Part shown: piece by piece, positions 1-6,152 of the stretch
How positions within the stretch are numbered: the stretch's first letter is position 1
Layout: the number at the start of each line of letters is the position of its first letter
Assembly: GCA_016763735.1 (NCBI GenBank)
Contig: JAESTE010000123.1
Coordinates: forward strand, 1-8,474
Source: Nitrospinaceae bacterium
GTDB lineage: Bacteria > Nitrospinota > Nitrospinia > Nitrospinales > VA-1
Length of the DNA stretch: 8,474 bases
Reading direction: 5' to 3'
Made by a program: the position numbers and the translations under genes
The notes under the pieces: model-generated
Told to the model about the DNA's origin: nothing
Databases searched by the model: none
Seen by the model: only the letters and a program-made list of their open reading frames with translations

Positions 1-1180
1 AGGAAAAATTAAGGCCGGCGAAGACGCATTACTGGCAAACAACGTTCGCTATTTCTCTCACCAGCCAAACCGGAATATCAAAGTTCTTGTGGTCGATGGA
101 GACCCTGGCACCGTTTCTCATCAAAGTGAATCCTTTTATCTAGAGCGGGCCCTCAACCCATTCTCGGTATCCGTCTCACATATTGACCCCACCGTTTCAA
201 CCCTTGCCGAGCTTCCATTAAGAAACCTTGCAGATTTCTCCGTAGTCATTCTTGCTAATGTGCGAGAGCTTCCGGTTGGCTATGAACTGGAACTTGAAAA
301 TTTTGTTTTACGTGGCGGGGCATTAATATTTGGCATGGGCGACCAGGTTGACGCAAAATATTATAACGAGAAGCTGGGCAACTTGTTACCCGTCACCCTC
401 GAGGCGGTACAAAAATTTAAACAAAACCATCTGCTATTTGAAAACAACCAACATCCGGTGATGCGTGCATTTTCTGCCAAAACCATCAAGGAGATGAAGG
501 AAATCCCATTCCATTCGTTTTATACGATTCAAGCCCGAGACAAAAAAAGGTTTAAAGTTGCCAGTTGGTTCACAAACAAAAACCCGGCGATTTTGGAATC
601 GTACTCTGGAAAAGGAAAAGTCATAGTTTTTCTCAGTTCGCTGGATCGGGATTGGAATGACTTCCCCATTCAACCTACTTTTTTACCGTGGATACAAAGA
701 TGGACTCAGTACGCGACTCGTGGTCTTGAAAATTTTTCACAGCAAAACCTTTTAATCGGCGAAACTTTTACACAGAAAATAGATAGACCGAATGGCAAAT
801 GGGCTGTTCGAACTCCGGGGGAAAACATTCACTTAACGGTTACAACTGACGGCCAGACCCGCTTCAATAAAACCAATTTTCCCGGAGTTTACACTCTTTT
901 TGAATTACCGGACGAAACTCTACCTGAAACAATCACTAAACTTCCTTTAGGGGCGCACCCCATCGGTAGCTTTACCGTAAATGTCGACACCAGAGAGTCT
1001 TCACCACAAAAACTATCTAACATTAAAGCTTTCTTACCCAACCTGGAAGTTGAGATCAAAAACCCTGAACTTGAGGCATCGCAAATTCCTACATCGGAGG
1101 GAATGCTGCTCGCGACCCCTCTTTTTCTTTTTGTTGTTGGAATTCTTCTTCTGGAAGGTTGGATGATCAGAAAGGAGTAG
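1..1180 (+). CDS. BatA/GATase-like membrane protein, 3' part only
   Basis: The reading frame is open from base 2, so this is the C-terminal 392 residues of a longer protein; the GTG at 89 is an internal valine, not a start. Residues about 26-235 look like the amidotransferase-like domain of BatA-type membrane proteins: a first strand ending V-V-D-G-D-P (near 30-35), a G-G-A-L-I-F-G-M-G stretch (105-113), and the D-W-N-D-F-P...P-T-F-L-P-W-I-Q-R signature from 217. A beta-rich region follows, then one membrane helix (about 369-387) and a short basic tail. The fragment contains no cysteine, so a Cys-dependent amidotransferase reaction is excluded for this part. Family members usually sit in MoxR ATPase-DUF58-BatA clusters linked to envelope functions. 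The missing upstream part probably holds the N-terminal double-membrane-segment region. The family call is good; the cellular role is unknown. Confidence 0.75.
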   Translation, partial: GKIKAGEDALLANNVRYFSHQPNRNIKVLVVDGDPGTVSHQSESFYLERALNPFSVSVSHIDPTVSTLAELPLRNLADFSVVILANVRELPVGYELELENFVLRGGALIFGMGDQVDAKYYNEKLGNLLPVTLEAVQKFKQNHLLFENNQHPVMRAFSAKTIKEMKEIPFHSFYTIQARDKKRFKVASWFTNKNPAILESYSGKGKVIVFLSSLDRDWNDFPIQPTFLPWIQRWTQYATRGLENFSQQNLLIGETFTQKIDRPNGKWAVRTPGENIHLTVTTDGQTRFNKTNFPGVYTLFELPDETLPETITKLPLGAHPIGSFTVNVDTRESSPQKLSNIKAFLPNLEVEIKNPELEASQIPTSEGMLLATPLFLFVVGILLLEGWMIRKE

Positions 1181-1203
1181 CGGTGAACCGCCGCAAACAA
1201 TAA
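1171..1203 (+). other. RBS plus six-codon reading frame (possible gene remnant)
   Basis: AAAGGAG (1171-1177) overlaps the last codons of the upstream gene and sits five bases before a GTG at 1183. That is ideal spacing for a translationally coupled next gene, but the frame encodes only M-N-R-R-K-Q before TAA (1201-1203). The bases GCGGTGAACCGC (1180-1191) also form a perfect short inverted repeat. It could be the remnant of a lost downstream gene, a tiny peptide, or coincidence. No coding continuation was recognised in any frame up to the convergent gene at 1294. Confidence 0.25.
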
Positions 1204-1265
1204 GTCAATTTCCGAAAAGCCAAAATTATCATTGTGCCTTTTACTGCAAAGTTGCCAATCTCCCT

Positions 1266-1290
1266 TCCGCCGTTAGGGACGGGCGGCGGG
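1266..1290. terminator. GC-rich hairpin between convergent genes
   Basis: CCGCCG (1267-1272) pairs with CGGCGG (1284-1289) around an 11-base loop, with a possible outer T-G wobble. It lies in the 113-base gap between two converging genes, where a shared terminator would be expected. Neither strand has a proper T run after the stem; the plus strand has only scattered T's near 1294-1308. It is therefore a weak or factor-dependent terminator at best, or a small dispersed repeat. Confidence 0.3.
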
Positions 1291-1293
1291 TGG

Positions 1294-2319
1294 TCATTCT
1301 TCCTTTTGTCTACGCCTCAACTCTTCGTTCAAATGATGGGCTTGGCCCATCACAACTTCTCCAAGCATATTCAATGGCAGAACCGCATCAGCTACCTTCG
1401 AGTCCAACGCGGTCTGCGGCATAGAGGGTGCTGCTGCAGCCTTGGGGTCTTCAATAAAAACGGCACCCCCCGAAGCTTTGATACTTCTTGCTCCTTGTGA
1501 TCCGTCTCTACCTACCCCTGAAAGAATTACGGCCACACAGAATTCACCGAACACCGTTGCCGCATTGCGAAATAAATAATCTGCAGAGGGGCGCAAAAAA
1601 TTTTCTTTAGGTTCCTGATTCAACTCCAGAGAAACAGGTGGAGGAGAAAAAGTCAGGTGCTGGTCACCCGGAGCAAGATAAATATTCCCTTGGGTCGGTT
1701 GCAAATCCTGATAGGCCACAGTACAGGGAAACCCTGCTCCCTGTTTAATCTGCCGGGCCAGTAGCTTCATCATCCAGTCCGGACCATGCTGAACCACAAA
1801 AAACGCGGCCGGGCAACTTTCATCAATAGATTTAAAAAACTGGTGAATATTAGACGGCCCACCTGTTCCCGCGGCAACAACCACACTTACAAATGGCGGA
1901 AGCCCGTTAACCCGCACTGGAGTAACGATTCGGTCATCGGCCTTAGGGAGAGGTTGATTTAGACGCGCAAATCCATCCGATAAAACCCGGACAACATCGG
2001 TGGATCGGTATGGCTTTATCAAAAAATCATCTGCACCTGCCTCCAATACCTGTTGCCGCGCGTCGTCATCACTTATAGCAGTGATCATCAAGATCAATGG
2101 AGCAGACTCAACCTCGGCGCGCACGCGTTGAATCAAAGTTATCCCATCCATCTCCGGCATCATCCAGTCCGTCAAAAGCGCATCGAATTTCTCATCACGC
2201 AAACGCTGCAAGGCTTTAGCACCATCTGGAACCACTTCAACGGTGTGCTCGTTTTTCCTTAAAATATTTTCCAGAAGACGAGCATTATCCAGATCGTCCT
2301 CTGCCACAAGAATTCTCAT
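1294..2319 (-). CDS. Receiver domain fused to CheB-like domain lacking the catalytic serine
   Basis: Residues 1-115 form a response-regulator receiver: acidic pocket E7-D8-D9, phospho-acceptor D51 in L-T-D-W-M-M-P, T80, and K102-P103. After a linker, residues about 140-320 align with CheB methylesterase, which demethylates or deamidates chemoreceptor glutamates. The usual A-S-T-G-G motif reads A-G-T-G-G here, so the nucleophile serine is Gly151 (GGA, bases 1867-1869). The other triad residues, His178 (V-Q-H) and Asp272 (G-V-G-R-D-G), and the R-P-S-A-D and A-P-S-M-P motifs are kept. Classical esterase activity is therefore doubtful; a phosphorylation-controlled binding protein is a reasonable inference. 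No cheA, cheR or receptor gene is adjacent. The ATG at 2319 is chosen because the receiver strand begins at once; a TTG at 2322 is possible. No clear Shine-Dalgarno is visible. The gene is divergent from the one at 2429. Confidence 0.88.
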   Translation of the reverse strand: MRILVAEDDLDNARLLENILRKNEHTVEVVPDGAKALQRLRDEKFDALLTDWMMPEMDGITLIQRVRAEVESAPLILMITAISDDDARQQVLEAGADDFLIKPYRSTDVVRVLSDGFARLNQPLPKADDRIVTPVRVNGLPPFVSVVVAAGTGGPSNIHQFFKSIDESCPAAFFVVQHGPDWMMKLLARQIKQGAGFPCTVAYQDLQPTQGNIYLAPGDQHLTFSPPPVSLELNQEPKENFLRPSADYLFRNAATVFGEFCVAVILSGVGRDGSQGARSIKASGGAVFIEDPKAAAAPSMPQTALDSKVADAVLPLNMLGEVVMGQAHHLNEELRRRQKEE

Positions 2320-2386
2320 CAAGAATTTTCAGTAAAATTTATCAAAAAACCAGCCTTGTTTCTTATATTCGAGCGTTGGAGACTTC

Positions 2387-2395
2387 TGATATAAT
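2387..2395 (+). promoter_or_regulatory. Extended -10 promoter for the TPR/FGE-like gene
   Basis: TGATATAAT matches the TGnTATAAT extended -10 element exactly and lies 33 bases before the ATG at 2429, leaving a leader of roughly 27 bases. No good -35 is found at 16-18 bases upstream, which fits an extended -10 promoter. The gap (2320-2428) is shared with the divergent receiver-CheB gene, for which no convincing promoter was recognised. Confidence 0.5.
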
Positions 2396-2428
2396 AGAAG
2401 AAACCCTAAAGAAAACAGACGGTACAAA

Positions 2429-4939
2429 ATGATATTATCACGTTTCCGATTGATTGCAGCTTATCTAATCCTATTTTCACTCAGTTTCCCAAGCGTTGCA
2501 CTAAGCACAAGTACAACGGATGAAACCCTTATAGAAAAAGAACTTGGCAACATTCCAGAGCTGCAAAACTCCCAAATAGACCTTTTAGAAACACTGCTTC
2601 TAATCTCCAGGCACTGGAATCCATCTCTCGAAATTCAACCTCTCCGAGATGAAATTTCTAATCTGGCTTTAGACGTAAAAAATTATTTAAAAGGTTCCAG
2701 CGATGCAGATGCAATAGTCCGCTCGCTACGTCTGGCCATTCACAACAAAGCGGGATACCGCTATACCGAGCAGGTGGATGCCAGGGGAATTCCCATCAAC
2801 GATGAAGAACTTTTTTTACATGGGATGCTGGAAACCAAAAGAGGATATTGCATGAATTTGTCATTGCTATATCTGATTTTAGGACAAAAATTGGATCTGC
2901 CTCTTTTTGGAATTCCTCTGCCCAATCATTTTTTCGTTCGTTATGAAAAAGGCAAAAACCGAATCAATATCGAAGCAACGGAAATGGGAGCATCATTTTC
3001 CGACAGTTTTTATCGCCAACGCTACCTCGCCTCTTCTGGAAAAGAAAACTCCTACTTTCTAAAAAATTTAAATACCAAACAAACTCTCGGTGCCTATTTT
3101 TCCAACATAGGAATGGTGTATTACCAAAACCAGAAATTTGACCGGGCAGTTTTCTATTTGCAATTGTCTACAAAAATCAATCCGGCTTCAATAGACGCAC
3201 AAAACAACCTGGCAAACATTTATTCCGAACTGAAAAAATACCAGGAAGCGATACGGCATTATGAAATTGCTTTAAAAGTCTCTCCCGGAGATATCTCTAC
3301 ACTTTTCAATCTGGGTCTGGTGCACCAACAAAGTGGCAACCTTAATGCGGCTATTGAAAAATTTTTACAAGTGGTTCAAATCGATAACAATTTTGCACCA
3401 GCCCACCAGCGACTCGCGAACCTGTTTTTGAAAAGCAATCGTATTATCTCATCACTATTACATTTGAAAGCACTGGCAAAATTACAACCCGAGAGCATTC
3501 AAAATAAAATCAACATCGCTAATGCCTTTGGACGACTGGGACAACATGCCCTATCCATTCAAACCTTAAAAGATATTCAAAAACAATCTCCTGGCAATAA
3601 AATGGTGCACGCCGGGCTGGCAGAATCCTTCTACCGCATGAGTGATTTTCCTCATGCGATAGAACAATACCGATATCTCATTGACCAGAATCCAAGCGAC
3701 CTGAGAAACTATATCCAACTGGGCTGGACCTATTATCGCATCGAGGACCTTGCAATGGCTTCTGCCTGGACACTACGAGGACTCAACAAAAACAAAAGCT
3801 CTGAAAATTTAAAAACCCTGGCAATGATGAACCTGGGGTTTTATTCTTTACTGCAAAAACAATATCCAAATGCTAAAGACTGGTACCGAAAAGTATTGGC
3901 CGCAAATCCTCCGCAGATTGCCGAGAGTTTGATTGCAGATATTCAATCAGCCGCCTATTCGCAACGAGCTGATTTAAAGTTTTTTTCCGGCTGGATATAT
4001 TCCGAATCAAAACAGATTGAAAAAGCGCGCGATTTTTTACAGTCTTATCTCAATCTGGAAGCAAACGGAGAATTCGCAGACGAAGCAAGATCTTTATTGC
4101 AAATGGTTGCAAAAAAAGATGCCGTATTTCTCCAAAAGACATCAAACAATTCCATACCATCCGAAATGATCACTATTCCCTCCGGTTTTTTTAAAATGGG
4201 ATTGAACAACAAGCTGGAAGATGAAAGCCCGGAACATCGGATTTTTCTAGACGGCTTTTACATCGACAAATATGAAGTAACGGCAAAAGACTTTTCCCTG
4301 TTTTTAAATACCAAAAATAGTATTAAGAAATACTACTCTGACAATAAATTTGGAACCTTGGTCTATAACGGAAAATTCCAGCCACGGTCTGGTCTCGAAA
4401 ACTATCCCATCAACAACATCTCCTGGCAGGCGGCCAATGATTATTGTAAATGGAAGGGGAAACGTCTGCCCTATGAAGCCGAATGGGAAAAAGCCGCACG
4501 CGGTGAAAATTCCACTATCTACCCTTGGGGCAATCTACCGCCTTCGCCGGAACTGGCTCGCTATCATCAAACCTGGACCCAGGAGACGAAACATGAGGTT
4601 CTCGTCCCGGTCGATGCCCTTGAAGCAGGTAAAAGTTCCTATGGACTCTATAATATGGCTGGAAACGTTAAAGAATGGGTGGACGATTGGTACGATCGCG
4701 AGTATTATAAGGAAATAGACGAATATGCAAACCCGAAAGGGCCAATAGGTGGAGAATTCAAGGTCGTCCGCGGTGGATCATGGCGCGATCTGAAAGGCTT
4801 TATCTATTCTCCATTTCGCAACAGCGGCAATCCAACAAGTAAAATGGATGACTATGGATTCCGTTGCGCTAAAAGCGCGTCTCCCAATTCAGGGACTAAA
4901 AAGTTGACCAGTCGGAGGGTTCCCGCAAATGCAGGTTGA
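2429..4939 (+). CDS. Exported transglutaminase-like/TPR/FGE-like fusion protein
   Basis: An 836-residue protein with a Sec-type signal peptide (about 1-26), so periplasmic or outer-envelope. Residues about 50-200 resemble the SirB1/Transglut_core2 transglutaminase-like fold, with a candidate Cys-His-Glu set: C141 in R-G-Y-C-M-N, H167 in P-N-H-F-F-V-R-Y, E182 in I-N-I-E. About nine TPR hairpins follow (222-556), implying protein binding. Residues about 578-815 are an FGE/SUMF1-type C-lectin-like domain: I-P-S-G-F-F-K-M-G, G-K-R-L-P-Y-E-A-E-W-E, Y-P-W-G, M-A-G-N-V-K-E-W, V-R-G-G-S-W, Y-G-F-R-C. The FGE copper-binding Cys pair is replaced by D787 and I792, so sulfatase activation is unlikely. 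The remaining C673 and C813 match the positions of a structural disulfide in human FGE. The Shine-Dalgarno is weak. The gene seems transcribed alone, between an extended -10 promoter and a terminator. Domain calls are firm; function is unknown. Confidence 0.88.
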   Translation: MILSRFRLIAAYLILFSLSFPSVALSTSTTDETLIEKELGNIPELQNSQIDLLETLLLISRHWNPSLEIQPLRDEISNLALDVKNYLKGSSDADAIVRSLRLAIHNKAGYRYTEQVDARGIPINDEELFLHGMLETKRGYCMNLSLLYLILGQKLDLPLFGIPLPNHFFVRYEKGKNRINIEATEMGASFSDSFYRQRYLASSGKENSYFLKNLNTKQTLGAYFSNIGMVYYQNQKFDRAVFYLQLSTKINPASIDAQNNLANIYSELKKYQEAIRHYEIALKVSPGDISTLFNLGLVHQQSGNLNAAIEKFLQVVQIDNNFAPAHQRLANLFLKSNRIISSLLHLKALAKLQPESIQNKINIANAFGRLGQHALSIQTLKDIQKQSPGNKMVHAGLAESFYRMSDFPHAIEQYRYLIDQNPSDLRNYIQLGWTYYRIEDLAMASAWTLRGLNKNKSSENLKTLAMMNLGFYSLLQKQYPNAKDWYRKVLAANPPQIAESLIADIQSAAYSQRADLKFFSGWIYSESKQIEKARDFLQSYLNLEANGEFADEARSLLQMVAKKDAVFLQKTSNNSIPSEMITIPSGFFKMGLNNKLEDESPEHRIFLDGFYIDKYEVTAKDFSLFLNTKNSIKKYYSDNKFGTLVYNGKFQPRSGLENYPINNISWQAANDYCKWKGKRLPYEAEWEKAARGENSTIYPWGNLPPSPELARYHQTWTQETKHEVLVPVDALEAGKSSYGLYNMAGNVKEWVDDWYDREYYKEIDEYANPKGPIGGEFKVVRGGSWRDLKGFIYSPFRNSGNPTSKMDDYGFRCAKSASPNSGTKKLTSRRVPANAG

Positions 4940-4963
4940 ACCAGACTCTCCGGCTATTTTTTT
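4910..4963 (+). terminator. Intrinsic terminator starting inside the coding region
   Basis: AGTCGGAG (4910-4917) pairs with CTCCGGCT (4948-4955) over eight base pairs including one G-U wobble. Inside it GGTTC (4918-4922) can pair with GAACC (4938-4942). ATTTTTTTG follows, giving seven T's at 4957-4963. The left arm lies within the last ten codons of the TPR/FGE-like gene and the inner right arm overlaps its TGA. Shape and T run fit Rho-independent termination, although the interior is larger than usual. Confidence 0.6.
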
Positions 4964-4974
4964 GTTAAACAGCA

Positions 4975-4994
4975 AGCGGTGGAAAACCTCCGCT
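4975..4994. repeat. Small hairpin in the leader of the membrane-protein gene
   Basis: AGCGGTGG and CCTCCGCT form a stem of eight positions with one T-T mismatch and an AAAA loop. It lies between the T run ending at 4963 and the ATG at 5018. No T run follows, so it is not a terminator in its own right. It could shape the 5' leader of the small membrane-protein gene or be a minor repeat. Confidence 0.35.
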
Positions 4995-5017
4995 GAATAA
5001 ATGGTGTAGATGGATTA

Positions 5018-5287
5018 ATGATTGGTGCAATTGAAATACTTATTATCGCGGTAATTTTCGGGATCATCTACGGTCGCGATGCCATCGACAAAACCTTCCG
5101 AAAGTCCGCAAATGAAGGCGTTGTAGAAAGCATGGCCGGTGACCTAAAAGAATACTACGACGAAGACCCCAAGCGCGTGGTTAAGCTGGCCGCTTTAATT
5201 ATCGGTACCTTTTCTTTTGTAGTAACCGGAATTTACTGGGCCATCACCCGCACCGACTTTTTGAAAATGATCGGACTCGATCAATAG
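5018..5287 (+). CDS. Small two-helix membrane protein with TatA-like N-terminus
   Basis: I do not recognise this 89-residue protein. A first hydrophobic segment (about 4-18) carries a Glu at position 6 and ends in Y18-G19. It is followed by a charged, possibly amphipathic stretch (R20 to about Y47, with K/R/D/E throughout) and a second membrane helix (about 56-75). The first half resembles TatA/TatB: an early Glu/Gln, a short helix, F-G at its end, then an amphipathic helix. TatA-family proteins do not normally have a second membrane helix, so this is a resemblance, not an assignment. The Shine-Dalgarno is weak (G/T/A-rich bases before the ATG), and the gene lies 78 bases past the TPR/FGE-like stop, beyond a predicted terminator. 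Its last 7 bases overlap the end of the convergent flavin reductase-like gene. Coding is supported by the clear hydrophobic/charged patterning and by the tight fit to its neighbour. Confidence 0.7.
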   Translation: MIGAIEILIIAVIFGIIYGRDAIDKTFRKSANEGVVESMAGDLKEYYDEDPKRVVKLAALIIGTFSFVVTGIYWAITRTDFLKMIGLDQ

Positions 5288-5748
5288 TTGAATCCATTGT
5301 CCCGCACATGGATATAAGGGTCGCCGCCTTTTAACGTTTTGCCGCCGACAATCTCTCCGACGTACACTACATGGTCTCCCGTCTGCATGGAGTGAACCAC
5401 TTCGCATTCCAGATAAGAGACCGCATCACTCAAAATACGAATGCCGTCCAGACCTTTTCGGGTTTTAACACCTTTAAAAATATCTTCAGGAGGACGACTG
5501 AAATGTTTGAGCAAAGTCATATCGTCTTGAGGCAAAACATTAACAATGAAGGCATCGGACCCCTCCACCAAAAGTCGAGCCGCGCGCAGAGTGCCCAATG
5601 CAATAGTCACAGCCGGAGGATCGAACGAGCATTGATTGACCCAACTGGCTAATACCGCATCTTCTTTGTCTTCGCATTTTGCTGTCACCACATACAATCC
5701 ACTGGCAACTCTTCCCAAAGCCTTTCCTACCTGTTTCTTGTTCTTCAC
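5281..5748 (-). CDS. Flavin reductase-like FMN-binding protein
   Basis: A 155-residue protein of the flavin reductase-like, split-barrel FMN-binding family. These proteins bind FMN and either reduce flavin with NAD(P)H or pass electrons to a partner. Visible family features are A-L-G-R-V-A-S-G-L-Y-V-V-T-A (10-23), A-S-W-V-N-Q-C-S-F-D-P-P-A-V (34-47, the FMN loop), F-I-V-N-V-L (67-72), K-H-F-S-R (81-85) and G-D-H-V-V-Y-V-G-E-I (124-133). The length is normal for a stand-alone member. Translation starts at GTG (5746-5748), supported by GAGGAG six bases upstream. It is the last gene of the minus-strand set, 31 bases after the repeat protein. The electron donor and partner cannot be told from sequence. 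Similar domains occur in high-molecular-weight rubredoxins, but no rubredoxin or flavodiiron gene is present here. Confidence 0.87.
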   Translation of the reverse strand: MKNKKQVGKALGRVASGLYVVTAKCEDKEDAVLASWVNQCSFDPPAVTIALGTLRAARLLVEGSDAFIVNVLPQDDMTLLKHFSRPPEDIFKGVKTRKGLDGIRILSDAVSYLECEVVHSMQTGDHVVYVGEIVGGKTLKGGDPYIHVRDNGFNY

Positions 5749-5754
5749 TAAATT

Positions 5755-5760
5755 CTCCTC
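5755..5760 (-). promoter_or_regulatory. Strong RBS that fixes a GTG start
   Basis: On the minus strand GAGGAG, within AAAGAGGAG, sits six bases before GTG at 5746-5748. No ATG with a comparable site is nearby, so it decides the flavin reductase-like start. Confidence 0.75.
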
Positions 5761-5779
5761 TTTCTATAGAGATGCATTA

Positions 5780-6142
5780 TTAGACACGGGCAGAATCATA
5801 TTCTCTCAACATCTGTACCAGTTTTTCGCGAGACAACAGCCCCTTTGTCACCAAAATATTCCCAACCAATTCGCTGGTGGTAGTCTGAGATTCAACCAAC
5901 TCTTCCACTTGACCCTGTTGTAGCATACCCATCTCCAAGGCAATTTGCCCAAAGTCATTGGCATCCCGAACCCGCTTTCGTTGCTCCGTTAAAACTTTAA
6001 AGAGAGCTTTGGAATCCATGAAACCTTTTTGCACGGCCATTTGCCCGAACGGCATTTTATTCTTCTGCTGTTCATCGAGGGCGCAAACCAAATCATCTTC
6101 CTTGACCAGCCCTTGCTCTAATAAAAATTCTCCAAAAAACAT
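5780..6142 (-). CDS. Stand-alone protein of four MshEN/GspE-N-type repeats
   Basis: A 120-residue soluble protein built almost wholly from one repeated unit, of pattern G-x-x-(L/V/I/A)-x-x-x-G, then a hydrophobic residue 7 later, another 4 later, and Q 3 later. The four copies begin at G4, G33, G65 and G94, with partner glycines G11, G40, G72 and G101; the closing residues are Q25, Q54, Q86 and Y115. This is the motif of the MshEN and GspE N-terminal domains, found on type II secretion and pilus ATPases, some of which bind c-di-GMP. The Arg that opens the canonical motif is F2, P31, D63 and L92 here, so ligand binding in the known way is doubtful. No ATPase domain is attached. The ATG follows AAGGAG (6149-6154), which overlaps the cyclase stop codon; the gap between genes is 10 bases, implying translational coupling. 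Function is unknown; a scaffold or effector for the upstream cyclase is inference. Confidence 0.8.
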   Translation of the reverse strand: MFFGEFLLEQGLVKEDDLVCALDEQQKNKMPFGQMAVQKGFMDSKALFKVLTEQRKRVRDANDFGQIALEMGMLQQGQVEELVESQTTTSELVGNILVTKGLLSREKLVQMLREYDSARV

Positions 6143-6152
6143 AATATTCTCC

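Noticed and set aside
89..91. GTG as the start of the first gene
   Set aside because: The frame is open to the window edge, upstream codons read as normal protein, and the V-L-V-V-D-G-D strand of the domain begins before it.
1294..2319. Naming the gene cheB
   Set aside because: The catalytic serine is missing and no chemotaxis genes are adjacent, so the symbol would imply an unsupported activity.
2320..2322. TTG as the start of the receiver-CheB gene
   Set aside because: It adds one residue only, and the adjoining ATG at 2317-2319 is the more likely start; neither has a clear Shine-Dalgarno.
2376..2381. TTGGAG as a -35 box for the TATAAT at 2390
   Set aside because: The spacer would be only 8 bases; the TGn extension explains the promoter better.
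5018..5287. Calling the small protein TatA
   Set aside because: It has a second membrane helix and Y-G rather than F-G, and no tat neighbours; reported only as a resemblance.
5292..5313. ATCCAT...ATGGAT inverted repeat as a terminator after the small membrane-protein gene
   Set aside because: The stem is weak (six pairs, ten-base loop), there is no T run, and it lies in the coding region of the flavin reductase-like gene.
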